64,000 bases of DNA from UBA1672 sp964352665 (GTDB taxonomy: Bacteria; Pseudomonadota; Alphaproteobacteria; Micavibrionales; Micavibrionaceae), in contig CAYGSJ010000005.1 in assembly GCA_964352665.1 (NCBI GenBank), forward strand, positions 1 through 64,000. Reading direction: 5' to 3'. Below are positions 16,548 through 26,253 of the stretch, piece after piece. The position numbers were made by a program, and so were the translations under genes. The notes below the pieces were generated by a model that worked only from the letters and a program-made list of their open reading frames with translations, had not been told where the DNA came from and did not search any database. How positions within the stretch are numbered: position 1 is the first letter of the stretch; every line of letters begins with the position of its first letter.

Positions 16548-17672
16548 ATGAGAAAAATAAAGGCATATTATTCTCTTGCAGGCGTTCTTTGCTTTCTTTT
16601 TCTTGTCTTCACTATCAATCAGGCTATAGGGCAGACATCTGTTCCAATGGCCAAAATTGTAGACCAAACACAGAAAAAATCATCTGAAAAAGAAGTTTCT
16701 GTAAATGTACGTGTTACGGATCCAACGACTCTGGTTGCAGGGTCGGTAGATATCAAGCTTTGGGGTGTTGAAGGGATTGATGTCAACTCGGCTGTTTTTA
16801 ATCTGAAAGCCAGAAACATATTAGAAAAGAAAATAGGCGGCGAGAAAGTCCTATGTACTGTGAAGAAAAAGGGCCCCGGAAAAGTTGTAAAGGCGCAATG
16901 CATCAATAAAAATGAAGAAGATTTGAGCCTTTTTCTTTTGCAACAAGGATATGTCAGTGCAGACAGACAGGAAATTTATGGCTCGATCTATGAACAGCCT
17001 TACCTGAATGCAGAAAGCCAAGCACAACAAAACGAGAAAGGGGCGTGGTCTCTGGATGATGATGAAAAAAAATCACCCGCAGACGTTCAGAGCCAGAATT
17101 TTATAAGAGGCTCCCTTATTCTTATGGCTGTTTTTATTCTGGCCCTTGGGGCGTTGAGCTTTCACATTATGCGTGGGTTTAGGCGTGTGGTTGATATTCA
17201 GAACCAATCCATTGAATTGGCTGCACGTGAACGGTCTTTAAGAGATCGTGAAAAACAAATTATTGCTGCTATGCTGAATGCAGAGATCAGGTCAAACATA
17301 TCCAAAACCGAGGCGTATCTTACTATTTATGAAGAGATTCTTCAGGACTTCAAAGTGATGGGAAAGGCTCCTAAATACAAGAAATCCGGCGATATTATAC
17401 AAAAACAGCCTGCTTTGGATCGGTCCGTCTTTGACGGTAATACCTCGAAGCTTGATCTGTTAGGCTCAAGCGTCGCCAGTGATGTTATTCACTATTATGC
17501 CCGGATTAAAACCAATCCCGATTATATAGAGATTGACCCTGAAGAGTCGGAAGAAGATGTACGCAAGATGATTGAAACAGCAATTTCAAACGCGAAAAAA
17601 ATGAATAAATTATCGGATGAATTGTTGGGCTCTTTTATCAATAATCGTCTTATTCAAAACGTACAATTCTAG
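16548..17672 (+). CDS. Exported SNase-like domain protein with membrane anchor and coiled-coil
   Basis: A 374-residue protein with a signal-like N-terminus (about 7-28), then a staphylococcal-nuclease-like OB fold (about 45-165) recognisable from VDIKLWGVEGID and the ending SLFLLQQGYVSAD...AESQAQQNEKGAW. A second membrane segment (about 187-207) leads into a ~165-residue helical cytoplasmic region. The arginine expected in the first nuclease motif is lysine here and the acidic residues are altered, so the domain may bind rather than cut nucleic acid. It ends four bases into the convergent xseA gene. The upstream 213 bases (16335-16547) are AT-rich with no further gene. Confidence 0.65.
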   Translation: MRKIKAYYSLAGVLCFLFLVFTINQAIGQTSVPMAKIVDQTQKKSSEKEVSVNVRVTDPTTLVAGSVDIKLWGVEGIDVNSAVFNLKARNILEKKIGGEKVLCTVKKKGPGKVVKAQCINKNEEDLSLFLLQQGYVSADRQEIYGSIYEQPYLNAESQAQQNEKGAWSLDDDEKKSPADVQSQNFIRGSLILMAVFILALGALSFHIMRGFRRVVDIQNQSIELAARERSLRDREKQIIAAMLNAEIRSNISKTEAYLTIYEEILQDFKVMGKAPKYKKSGDIIQKQPALDRSVFDGNTSKLDLLGSSVASDVIHYYARIKTNPDYIEIDPEESEEDVRKMIETAISNAKKMNKLSDELLGSFINNRLIQNVQF

Positions 17673-19108
17673 AATAGAGATCCCTGATCACGCGTTGATT
17701 TTTTGGCGCCCTTATTTTTTGCAGGCGGCTTTTTTGCTTGTGTTGAGCTAATAACCGCGCTAACACGCTGGTGATCGTAAAACTGCATTTCTACATTCTG
17801 GCCATTCGATAAAGTTTCAGGGTTGGTAATCGGCGTATTATTTTGGTCACGTACAACAACATACCCCCGCTTTAATACGTTTTCAAAAGACAGAATTTCG
17901 AGTTTCTCGGATGTTTGATTAAGTTTTTGCTGTCTTAGATCAAAAAGCCGCACGAAAGCCGCATCAAACTTCTCGCTAACACGCCCATAAGATGATCCCG
18001 CCTGTTTTATCAGAGATTTTGGAGGCATAAGGCGTGCGGATTGCGAAGTAAAATCATGTTTTTTGCGGGCGATCACATTTTGAAAGATGTGCTCCAAACG
18101 ATCATGTGTACGATCCAGATGCTGTGTTTTTGTTTCAAGCAAACGCGACGGGTCACCAAGTTTTGCAGATAAAGTTTCAAGCCTTTGGCGCTTATCATGA
18201 AAGTATCGGTTAATACTATTCAAAAGACGTTTTTCCTCGTCCTTTATTTGTGCAATAAGGTTCATGCGCACAGGCACGACCATTTCTGCTGCGCCTGTGG
18301 GGGTAGGGGCACGAAGATCGGCGGCATAATCAATCAAGGTGGTATCGGTTTCATGGCCAACTGCAGAAATAATCGGAATATCCGAATTTGCTACCGCACG
18401 CACAACATTTTCTTCGTTAAACGGCATCAGATCTTCTAATGATCCACCGCCGCGTGCCACGATCAAGACATCAGGTCTCTCATGTTCAGGCAGGGCGTTA
18501 AACCCATTAATTGCAGCTTCTATTTCTTCTGCGGCCCCTTCGCCTTGAACCTTAACAGGCCAGACCTGAACATGGCGTGGGAAGCGATCATTTAGACGAT
18601 GTAGAATATCACGAATCACTGCGCCCGTGGGTGATGTAACCACACCGATTTTTTCAGGAAGAAACGGCAGCGCCTTTTTTCGTTCCGGTGCGAAGAGTCC
18701 CTCTGCGGCAAGTTTCTTTTTGCGCTCTTCCAGCATTTTTAACAGAGCACCTTCACCGGCAAGTTCCATTGATTCGATAATTAATTGGTAATTGGATCGG
18801 GCCGGATAGGTTGTAATGCGTCCAATACAGATAACTTCTATACCTTCTTCAGGTTTTACACTTAATCTGGTTAGATTCCCTTTCCAGCAAATCGCATTGA
18901 TAACTGATTTATCATCTTTCAAATCGGTGTACATATGGCCTGATTTCGGAATGGAAATACGCGATAATTCGCCGCGCACACGCACGCGGCTATAATTTTC
19001 CTCCAGGGTGCTTTTTAGGGAAAAGGCCAGTTCGGATACTGAAAATTCCGGCACATTACTGCGCGGTGCGTCGGGCTGCGTCTCGGGTGTTTCAAAAAGT
19101 TCACTCAT
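17669..19108 (-). CDS. xseA: Exodeoxyribonuclease VII large subunit
   Basis: A 479-residue protein. It starts with the OB-fold nucleic-acid-binding domain (NVPEFSVSELAFSLK onward, GELSRISIPKSGHMYTDLKD) and continues with the catalytic domain, including the conserved GVVTSPTGAVIRDILHRL, ARGGGSLEDLMPFN and SAVGHETDTTLIDYAADLRAPTPT. With the small subunit XseB it degrades single-stranded DNA in both directions. The ATG at 19108 gives a family-typical N-terminus. An in-frame ATG 21 codons upstream (19171) overlaps the divergent putA start and would add an atypical extension. Confidence 0.95.
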   Translation of the reverse strand: MSELFETPETQPDAPRSNVPEFSVSELAFSLKSTLEENYSRVRVRGELSRISIPKSGHMYTDLKDDKSVINAICWKGNLTRLSVKPEEGIEVICIGRITTYPARSNYQLIIESMELAGEGALLKMLEERKKKLAAEGLFAPERKKALPFLPEKIGVVTSPTGAVIRDILHRLNDRFPRHVQVWPVKVQGEGAAEEIEAAINGFNALPEHERPDVLIVARGGGSLEDLMPFNEENVVRAVANSDIPIISAVGHETDTTLIDYAADLRAPTPTGAAEMVVPVRMNLIAQIKDEEKRLLNSINRYFHDKRQRLETLSAKLGDPSRLLETKTQHLDRTHDRLEHIFQNVIARKKHDFTSQSARLMPPKSLIKQAGSSYGRVSEKFDAAFVRLFDLRQQKLNQTSEKLEILSFENVLKRGYVVVRDQNNTPITNPETLSNGQNVEMQFYDHQRVSAVISSTQAKKPPAKNKGAKKSTRDQGSLF

Positions 19109-19169
19109 GTTTTGGATAGTAATCTGAAAACTAGAGAAATTCCAGAAATGATATGCTAATGTCTTTGTC

Positions 19170-22100
19170 ATGATTTATGAATTTTCATCTATTATTTATG
19201 AAGACGAAACAAACGTGGTCCAGAAATTACTGGATACGATTGAATGGGATGACGTGACAGTCAGGCAGGTTCGTGACAATGCGATTGCCTTAGTTAAAAA
19301 AGCGCGAACGCAAAAGGGAAAGACCGGCCAGTTGGAAGCCTTTCTTCAGGAATTTTCTCTTAATACCGAAGAGGGGCTGGCCATGATGTGCCTGGCCGAA
19401 GCTTTACTACGGATACCCGATGCTAAAACGGCAAACGCACTGATCAAGGATAGGGTCGTCGCAGCTAACTGGCTTCAAAGTCAGGGAGCAAACTCGAAAG
19501 ACTGGATGGCAAAAGCAGCTGGAGTGGGTATGGCCCTAACACGCAAGACTCTGGACAGCTCTCTTTCTAAACTGGGAGAGCCGGTGATACGCGAGGCCAT
19601 GATCAAGGCCATGCAGATGATGGGTAAGCAGTTTGTTGTAGGCGTAGACATTGATGATGCGCTGTCAAATGCAAAAATACAGGAACGCCAAGGATATCGC
19701 ATGTCTTATGATATGTTGGGCGAAGGTGCACGCGATCAGGACACTGCCGATCGTTATTTCGATGCCTATATGAATTCGATCGAGATGATTGCCGTCAAAA
19801 ACCAGAAGCATCCGGAAAACAAGGCCGGCATCTCTGTGAAGTTATCGGCGCTTCATCCACGCTATCACTACAGCCAGAAGGCACGCTGCATTCCTGAAAT
19901 TTCAGAAAAGCTTAAAGCCTTATGTATCAGTGCGGCCGAACATGGCATGCCGCTGACCGTTGATGCGGAGGAGTGCAACAGACTCGATCTGTCGATAGAG
20001 ATATTTTTAAACGTACTGGATGCACCCGAGTTTCAGAATTGGGAGGGTTTTGGCCTTGCAGTGCAAGCTTATCAAAAGCGTGCTTTGCCACTCATCGAAT
20101 ATCTTGCCAAGCAAGTGCGTGAACGCGGCCGTAAAATACAGGTGCGTCTTGTCAAAGGTGCGTATTGGGATAGCGAGATTAAGCATGCACAGATACATGG
20201 CATGCCTGAATATCCTGTCTATACACGAAAATATAATACCGATTTGTCTTATCTTAGATGCGCGCAGGAAATGCTTAAAAATGCAGATGTCTTTTACCCG
20301 ATGTTTGCAACACATAATGCCCATACAATCGCCGCCATAAAATATATGTCACAAAAAGAAGACGCGGTTTTTGAGTTTCAGCGCTTGCATGGAATGGGCG
20401 AAAGTCTATACGCGCAAGTCATTAGTGCAGGTGACGTACGGGTCAGTGTTTATGCACCGGTTGGACCGCATCGTGATTTGCTTCCCTATTTAGTGCGCCG
20501 TCTCCTTGAAAATGGTGCAAACTCGTCTTTTGTGAATCAATTACTCGACGACAAAGTCTCTCCCGAAGATATTGTCTGTGATCCGGTTGGAAGAGTACGT
20601 GAGTTTGATTCGATCAGGCATCCAAAAATACCACTCCCGTTGAATTTGTTCGGGGATTATCGCAAGAATTCAAAAGGAATAGATTTTGACGATCCTGCTT
20701 CATCACAGGATGTTGTGGAATATATAGCATCCTTTAAATCCGACATGTCGGAACGATCGATCGTCAACGGGCAGGAATTTGATAATCCGGATGGTGTCGA
20801 TTTGGATCAATTGTTTAAGACGGCGCATTCCGCGCATAAGTCGTGGAATAAAAAAGACGTACAAGAAAGAAGCGCTATCATAGAGCGGTTTGCCGATTTG
20901 CTTGAAGACAACGCCAAAGAATTAATGGCTATTTTATCGCATGAAGCCGGAAAAACGATTCTCGACGCTCGCGATGAGCTTCGTGAAGCCGTTGATTTTT
21001 GTCATTATTACGCCGCGAATGCCCGCAAAGAATTTAACCCCAAGGGCGTTATGATGCCTGGCTATACCGGAGAGTCCAACAGGCTTACCTTGCAAGGGCG
21101 CGGGGTTTTTGTATGTATTAGCCCATGGAACTTCCCTCTGGCTATCTTTACAGGCCAAATCATAGCGGCTTTAGCTGCAGGAAATGCGGTCCTGGCAAAG
21201 CCGGCTTCACAGACACGCTATATTGCGACACGTACAATTCAATTGATGCATCAGGCAGGCATTCCTGCCGATTTATTGCATTTACTGTGTGGTAACGGTG
21301 CATTTGGTAGTAAAATGATAGAGAATAAGGGCGTTTCAGGCGTCGCCTTTACCGGATCGACTGTCACCGCAAAACACATACAGCGCAGTTTGGCGGAGCA
21401 TAATGATGCGATTGTTCCCTTTATTGCCGAAACAGGCGGCCAAAACGCTATGATCGTCGACAGCTCGGCCTTGGCAGAGCAAATCGTGGATGATGTTGTT
21501 TTAAGTGCCTTCGGTTCGGCCGGACAAAGATGTTCTGCACTTCGTGTTTTATATCTTCAAAATGACATTGCAGATACGGTTATTTCTATATTGAAGGGGG
21601 CGATGAAAGAGCTAAAAATCGGGGAGCCGCAATACCTCGAAACAGATATTGGTCCCGTTATTGACGGCGCTGCCAAGGCCGAGCTGGATAGGCACATGGA
21701 ATATATAGAAAAACATGGAAAGCTACTGTTTAAGACGAACATGGAAGGTGACGTGTCCAATAATAGCCGATTATTTATGCCCGTAGCCTTTGAAATCCCC
21801 GATATTGGTGTGCTTAAAGAAGAAGTATTCGGACCCGTTCTGCACATCATTAGGTTCGAGGCCGATGAACTTGAATCGGTGATAGATCACATCAATGCCA
21901 CAGGCTATGGTTTAACCTGTGGATTGCATAGTCGTATCCAAAGTCGTCAGACTGATATTGCTGACAAAATTGATGCTGGTAATATCTATATTAATCGTTC
22001 AATGACCGGTGCGGTTGTAGGCGTACAGCCTTTTGGTGGCATGGGTCAGTCCGGTACAGGGCCAAAGGCAGGAGGGCCGTATTATTTACACGCCTTCGGA

Positions 22101-22172
22101 ACAGAAAAAGTAGTGAGTACAGACACAACAGCCTCTGGCGGAAACGCAAGCCTTGTATCCTTGGAAGAATAA
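19170..22172 (+). CDS. putA: Bifunctional proline dehydrogenase / delta-1-pyrroline-5-carboxylate dehydrogenase
   Basis: A 1000-residue protein. The FAD-dependent proline dehydrogenase barrel occupies about 150-480 (DAEECNRLDLSIEIF, VRLVKGAYWDSEIKHAQ, FATHNAHTIAAI, YAPVGPHRDLLPYLVRRLLEN). The aldehyde dehydrogenase domain spans about 520-970 (SPWNFPLAIFTGQIIAALAAGN, FTGSTVTAK, ETGGQNAMIV) with the catalytic cysteine in GSAGQRCSAL at Cys788. It oxidises proline to glutamate, with channelling between the two sites. The ~1000-residue length and lack of an N-terminal ribbon-helix-helix mean it is the non-regulatory, type A-like form. purD follows 37 bases downstream. Confidence 0.96.
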   Translation: MIYEFSSIIYEDETNVVQKLLDTIEWDDVTVRQVRDNAIALVKKARTQKGKTGQLEAFLQEFSLNTEEGLAMMCLAEALLRIPDAKTANALIKDRVVAANWLQSQGANSKDWMAKAAGVGMALTRKTLDSSLSKLGEPVIREAMIKAMQMMGKQFVVGVDIDDALSNAKIQERQGYRMSYDMLGEGARDQDTADRYFDAYMNSIEMIAVKNQKHPENKAGISVKLSALHPRYHYSQKARCIPEISEKLKALCISAAEHGMPLTVDAEECNRLDLSIEIFLNVLDAPEFQNWEGFGLAVQAYQKRALPLIEYLAKQVRERGRKIQVRLVKGAYWDSEIKHAQIHGMPEYPVYTRKYNTDLSYLRCAQEMLKNADVFYPMFATHNAHTIAAIKYMSQKEDAVFEFQRLHGMGESLYAQVISAGDVRVSVYAPVGPHRDLLPYLVRRLLENGANSSFVNQLLDDKVSPEDIVCDPVGRVREFDSIRHPKIPLPLNLFGDYRKNSKGIDFDDPASSQDVVEYIASFKSDMSERSIVNGQEFDNPDGVDLDQLFKTAHSAHKSWNKKDVQERSAIIERFADLLEDNAKELMAILSHEAGKTILDARDELREAVDFCHYYAANARKEFNPKGVMMPGYTGESNRLTLQGRGVFVCISPWNFPLAIFTGQIIAALAAGNAVLAKPASQTRYIATRTIQLMHQAGIPADLLHLLCGNGAFGSKMIENKGVSGVAFTGSTVTAKHIQRSLAEHNDAIVPFIAETGGQNAMIVDSSALAEQIVDDVVLSAFGSAGQRCSALRVLYLQNDIADTVISILKGAMKELKIGEPQYLETDIGPVIDGAAKAELDRHMEYIEKHGKLLFKTNMEGDVSNNSRLFMPVAFEIPDIGVLKEEVFGPVLHIIRFEADELESVIDHINATGYGLTCGLHSRIQSRQTDIADKIDAGNIYINRSMTGAVVGVQPFGGMGQSGTGPKAGGPYYLHAFGTEKVVSTDTTASGGNASLVSLEE

Positions 22173-22209
22173 TTTTATAAATTAAAGCCTACAACAAGAG
22201 GATAAAAAG

Positions 22210-23505
22210 ATGAAGATTTTACTCATCGGTTCTGGTGGCCGCGAACACGCGCTGGCTTGGAAATTGTCGCAATCTCCATCATGTAAAAAGATCTACTGTG
22301 CTCCCGGCAATGCTGGCATAGAAGAGCTTGCGGAATGCATATCAATGCGTGCGGATGCAGTTGACGAAATCGTTGAGTTTGCAAAGGGCAATGGCATTGA
22401 TTTGGTCGTTGTTGGACCGGAAGATCCTTTGGTAAAGGCTTTGGCAGATGGCTTGCAGATGGCTGATATTCCTGTTTTTGGCCCCAGTGCGCAGGCTGCA
22501 AGACTTGAAGGCTCTAAAGGCTTCATGAAGGATTTATGTGCAAAATATAATATACGTACGGCGGGCTATGGCCGTTTTACAAGTCCGGAAGCCGCAGAGG
22601 AATTTATAGATAAAACAGGTGCGCCTATTGTTGTAAAAACAGACGGGTTAGCGGCCGGAAAAGGCGTTATTATCTGCGAAACAACGGATCAAGCCAAGGA
22701 AGCCGCTCGCGATATGCTGTCAGGCAATGCTTTTGGATCTGCGGGTCTGGAAGTTGTTATAGAAGAGTTTCTGGAAGGCGAGGAAGTAAGTTATTTTGCG
22801 CTTGCGGATGGAAAAACCATTTTGCCTCTTACCTCGGCGCAAGATCACAAACGTGTAGGTGATGGTGATACAGGGCTCAATACAGGCGGTATGGGCGCGT
22901 ATAGTCCCGCATATTTCATGACCGAAGAGTTAGAGCAAAAAATTATCAATGATGTTATTAAGCCTACTATTGACGGTATGGCGGCGGAAGGATGTCCTTT
23001 TACCGGTGTTCTCTTCGCCGGATTAATGGTCAAAGATGGTATTCCAACATTGTTGGAGCACAACGTACGTTTTGGTGATCCGGAATGCCAAACCCTGATG
23101 ATGCGTATGCAGGGGGATTTGGCCGCAGTCCTTTTGGCCGCTGCGCAGGGACGTCTGGAAGATGTTAAGGATCAAATTAGATGGACCAAGGAACCTGCGT
23201 TATGTGTTGTAATGGCGTCTCAGGGCTACCCCGGGGCATACGAGAAAAACACCATAATTCAAGGGTTTGCAGAGGCTAATGCTGTTGAGGGTGTGACCGT
23301 TTTCCATGCAGGTACAGCCAAGGATATGGACCAGAATTTTGTTAATGTAGGTGGTCGCGTTCTGGGCGTGACCGCACTTGGCGGTACAATTGCCGAGGCA
23401 CAAAGGCAGGCGTACAAGGCCGTTGAATGCATAGACTGGCCTACAGGGTTTTGCCGTCGTGATATTGGTTGGCGTGCACTAAAAGCTGAAAGTGAAGCAG
23501 CCTAA
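22210..23505 (+). CDS. purD: Phosphoribosylamine-glycine ligase (GAR synthetase)
   Basis: A 431-residue protein of standard family length. It has the N-terminal MKILLIGSGGREHALAWKL, the ATP-grasp domain (VVKTDGLAAGKGVIIC; LTSAQDHKRVGDGDTGLNTGGMGAYSP), and the metal-binding HNVRFGDPECQ. It catalyses step two of purine biosynthesis, joining phosphoribosylamine and glycine. AGAGGA lies seven bases before the ATG. The gene is convergent with tadA, overlapping by four bases. Confidence 0.97.
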   Translation: MKILLIGSGGREHALAWKLSQSPSCKKIYCAPGNAGIEELAECISMRADAVDEIVEFAKGNGIDLVVVGPEDPLVKALADGLQMADIPVFGPSAQAARLEGSKGFMKDLCAKYNIRTAGYGRFTSPEAAEEFIDKTGAPIVVKTDGLAAGKGVIICETTDQAKEAARDMLSGNAFGSAGLEVVIEEFLEGEEVSYFALADGKTILPLTSAQDHKRVGDGDTGLNTGGMGAYSPAYFMTEELEQKIINDVIKPTIDGMAAEGCPFTGVLFAGLMVKDGIPTLLEHNVRFGDPECQTLMMRMQGDLAAVLLAAAQGRLEDVKDQIRWTKEPALCVVMASQGYPGAYEKNTIIQGFAEANAVEGVTVFHAGTAKDMDQNFVNVGGRVLGVTALGGTIAEAQRQAYKAVECIDWPTGFCRRDIGWRALKAESEAA

Positions 23506-23969
23506 CGCTTTTTCCTGAAAAAATCTGTCAGAATATTACCGCATTCTTCGGCCAGAAGGCCGTGTTCTACTATAGGCTTGTGATGACATGTTTTCTGCTC
23601 ATAGAATTTACCGCCATGTAATACACCACCGCCTTTCGAGTCTTTTGCTGCAAAAACGACACGTTCGATGCGGGCGAAGGATATGGCCGCCGCGCACATC
23701 GCGCAAGGCTCTAACGTTACATATAAAGTATGATCCGGAATACGTTGCGCCACAGCTGTGTAGCATGTTTCACGAATGGCCAGAATTTCTGCATGCGCGC
23801 ACGGATCATTCATTTCACGTGTACGATTTCCCGCGCGGGCTATAATTTCTCCTGCTTTGTTGATGATTACGGCCCCGATTGGCACTTCATCACGAAGTGC
23901 GGCTTGTTTTGCCTCTTCCAAAGCGATCTGCATACAGTTATGGTCTTGTTCAGAAAATGAGGTTTCCAT
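23502..23969 (-). CDS. tadA: tRNA-specific adenosine deaminase
   Basis: A 155-residue protein. The zinc and catalytic site is CAHAEILAI (His, Glu) plus TLEPCAMCAAAI (two Cys), and VPIGAVIIN is the deaminase entry strand. It converts A34 of tRNA-Arg(ACG) to inosine. The reading frame extends much further upstream but that part is the antisense of rluB; the ATG at 23969 gives the family length. No ribosome-binding site precedes it, but a good promoter places the transcript start at the ATG. Confidence 0.95.
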   Translation of the reverse strand: METSFSEQDHNCMQIALEEAKQAALRDEVPIGAVIINKAGEIIARAGNRTREMNDPCAHAEILAIRETCYTAVAQRIPDHTLYVTLEPCAMCAAAISFARIERVVFAAKDSKGGGVLHGGKFYEQKTCHHKPIVEHGLLAEECGNILTDFFRKKR

Positions 23970-24837
23970 GAGCGAAGATAAGCATAAAGGCGAAAGAATT
24001 GCAAAGAGAATGGCACGTGCAGGGCTTTGCTCCCGGCGTGATGCAGAGAAATGGATCGCGGAAGGGCGCGTAAAAGTCAATGGCCAGATTATTGATTCAC
24101 CGGCGCTGAACGTCAAAGACAGTGACAAAATAGTTGTGGACGGGGATGTTATGAAATCAGCAGAGCAGACACGGCTTTTCCTGTACCACAAACCTCCTGG
24201 ATTAGTGACCAGCCATAAAGACGAACAGGGCCGGTCAACCGTATTTGACGAATTACCTGGTTTTATGCCGCGCGTAGTCAGTGTTGGCCGGCTGGATATT
24301 AATACAGAAGGGCTTTTGCTCCTGACAAATGATGGCGAGTTATCACGCTTTCTTGAATTGCCCGACACAGGATGGACACGCAAATATCGCGTACGTGTCC
24401 ACGGAAAAGTCGATGAAAAAAGGCTGGAGCGCCTGAAAAACGGTATTACCGTTGAGGGTGTGCGCTATAAGTCAATCGAGGCAAAATTAGAGGCACATAC
24501 TGAAAAGCAAGGTACCAATAGCTGGATTTCCATGACTCTACGCGAGGGTAAAAATCGGGAAATTCGTCGTGTAATGGAGGCATTGGGCCTTAATGTTACC
24601 AGATTAATCCGTACAGATTATGGCCCTTTTCCTCTTGGAAAATTGACCAGAGGATCGGTCAAGGAGGTTGAAAGTCATGTACTCAAGAGTCAGGTTGAGA
24701 AGTTTTTTGCCCAAAAGGGCAATTCAGAAAAAACAAAAATTTTGAAAAATCCAGATAAAAAAGCACAAAAAAATGAAGAATTAGTGATAAAAAGAGGCAA
24801 AAAACACAAAAAAAATGAAAAAGGCAAGAAATCATGA
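23968..24837 (+). CDS. rluB: 23S rRNA pseudouridine synthase (RluB/RsuA family)
   Basis: A 289-residue protein. An S4 RNA-binding domain comes first (IAKRMARAGLCSRRDAEKWI, GRVKVNGQ), followed by the pseudouridine synthase domain with the catalytic aspartate in VGRLDINTEGLLLLTND and the motif LREGKNREIRRVMEALG. The last ~40 residues are a lysine-rich tail (KKAQKNEELVIKRGKK), common in alphaproteobacterial members. GAGG is five bases before the ATG. The start codon shares CATG with the divergent tadA start, and the stop overlaps the rsmD start by four bases. Confidence 0.93.
   Translation: MSEDKHKGERIAKRMARAGLCSRRDAEKWIAEGRVKVNGQIIDSPALNVKDSDKIVVDGDVMKSAEQTRLFLYHKPPGLVTSHKDEQGRSTVFDELPGFMPRVVSVGRLDINTEGLLLLTNDGELSRFLELPDTGWTRKYRVRVHGKVDEKRLERLKNGITVEGVRYKSIEAKLEAHTEKQGTNSWISMTLREGKNREIRRVMEALGLNVTRLIRTDYGPFPLGKLTRGSVKEVESHVLKSQVEKFFAQKGNSEKTKILKNPDKKAQKNEELVIKRGKKHKKNEKGKKS
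23976..24004 (-). promoter_or_regulatory. Leaderless promoter of tadA (inside rluB)
   Basis: On the minus strand a -35 box TTGCAA (23999-24004) is separated by exactly 17 bases from a -10 box TTATCT (23976-23981). The expected start point, seven bases on, is the A of the tadA ATG. The promoter lies wholly within the first codons of rluB. Confidence 0.5.
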
Positions 24838-25382
24838 AAATTGTTTCTGGCCAATTCGGGGGCCGGCGATTGCAGGTTCCCAAGAATAGAGACATACGTC
24901 CAACCAGTGATAAAATACGGGGTGCGATATTCAACATGTTACACTCTCGGGGGGCGATCGAGGATGCAGTTGTTCTTGATACATTCTGTGGAACAGGTGC
25001 CTTGGGGTTTGAGGCATTATCGCGCGGGGCCGGAAGGTGTACGTTTATAGATAAGGCTAAAAGCTCGTTGGAACTTGCAAAAGAGAATGCACGCGCTCTT
25101 GAAATTGAAAATAGTTGCGCCTTCCTTTTAAAGGATGCGATGAAATTGCAAAATTGTGACAGGAAGGACGGCTATAATCTGGTTTTTCTCGACCCACCTT
25201 ATCATCAAAACCTTATTCCACGTATTCTATCCACGCTTATGGATGGTGGATGGTTTGCACCGCAAGCTTTCATCATATGTGAATCAGAAAAGGGATTTAA
25301 CGTGTTTGCTCAAGAAGGGTTTAACATCGAAGACGAGAAGCTTTACGGTGATACGAAAATTACGCTTCTAGCTCTTAACTAA
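24834..25382 (+). CDS. rsmD: 16S rRNA (guanine966-N2)-methyltransferase
   Basis: A 182-residue protein. KIVSGQFGGRRLQVP and RPTSDKIRGAIFNML are the family's N-terminal signature, VLDTFCGTGALGFEALSRGA is the SAM-binding motif I, and NLVFLDPPYH is the catalytic DPPY. It methylates G966 of 16S rRNA. It is translationally coupled to rluB through an ATGA overlap and ends eight bases into the convergent uppP. Confidence 0.95.
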   Translation: MKIVSGQFGGRRLQVPKNRDIRPTSDKIRGAIFNMLHSRGAIEDAVVLDTFCGTGALGFEALSRGAGRCTFIDKAKSSLELAKENARALEIENSCAFLLKDAMKLQNCDRKDGYNLVFLDPPYHQNLIPRILSTLMDGGWFAPQAFIICESEKGFNVFAQEGFNIEDEKLYGDTKITLLALN

Positions 25383-26199
25383 TAAATCCGCCATAGAGTA
25401 ATCCGAGTAAACCCGCGCCAAGGGCAATCCTATAAACTGCAAATATTGTGAAAGAAGAGCGCTGTAAAAATTTCATCATTGCCGCAATAGCAAGCCATCC
25501 CGACACAAATGAAAACCCGATCGCAACCAGCGCCTCCATCCCCAAATTAAAATCACCGGAATCCATTAAGCTAAGTCCGATTAATGTGCCGGCACCGCTA
25601 ATGGCAACCATGGAGAGTAAAAGCGAGTAATGCGCACTTTCTGTTCTTGAAAACCCTAAAAAACGCGCGGCAGTCATTGTAATACCGGAACGACTTGTGC
25701 CCGGAATAAGAGCGAGTATTTGTGATAGCCCAATAAGAATTGAATCTTTCAGCGTTAATTGATCGATGGTGCGATCTATCGCTCCTTTTTTATCTGCCCA
25801 CCATAAAACAAAACCGAAAATAATCGTCGTCCATGCAATCACATAAAGTGTTTTAAGCCAGTCAGGCTCGAAAAAATGCAATAAGAAGCCGATAATGACA
25901 ACAGGAAGCGAACTTATGATGACGTACAGCGTTAATTTTGCGTTTTTAGAGCCGAAATTTGTACAGGCAATGTCTTTTACACCAAAAATCATGTTTAAAA
26001 CGTCACGCCAGAAATACAAGACAACAGAAAAGAGGGTTCCAACATGTACCGCGACATCCATGGTCAGGTTTTCTGAATCCCAGCGATCGCATTGATCGGT
26101 AAAACAATGGAATAGCCCCAGATGTCCGCTGGAACTTACGGGCAAAAACTCGGTCAAACCTTGAATGACGGCTAGAAGTATGATGTGGTATAAAATCAT
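25375..26199 (-). CDS. uppP: Undecaprenyl-diphosphatase
   Basis: A 274-residue BacA/UppP membrane protein with about eight transmembrane segments. The catalytic motifs are GLTEFLPVSSSGHL and LIPGTSRSGITMTAARFLG. It recycles undecaprenyl diphosphate to the monophosphate carrier needed for peptidoglycan and other envelope polymers, and often confers bacitracin tolerance. Standard length and unambiguous. Confidence 0.96.
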   Translation of the reverse strand: MILYHIILLAVIQGLTEFLPVSSSGHLGLFHCFTDQCDRWDSENLTMDVAVHVGTLFSVVLYFWRDVLNMIFGVKDIACTNFGSKNAKLTLYVIISSLPVVIIGFLLHFFEPDWLKTLYVIAWTTIIFGFVLWWADKKGAIDRTIDQLTLKDSILIGLSQILALIPGTSRSGITMTAARFLGFSRTESAHYSLLLSMVAISGAGTLIGLSLMDSGDFNLGMEALVAIGFSFVSGWLAIAAMMKFLQRSSFTIFAVYRIALGAGLLGLLYGGFIS

Positions 26200-26253
26200 G
26201 CTAAAACTTTTATTGTGACGTTTAAGAGCTACTCCAAATAGAAGGAAAAAACA

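Noticed and set aside
23502..24383. Long N-terminal extension of tadA
   Set aside because: The extra 138 codons are antisense to rluB, whose domains are unambiguous; TadA proteins start where METSF begins.
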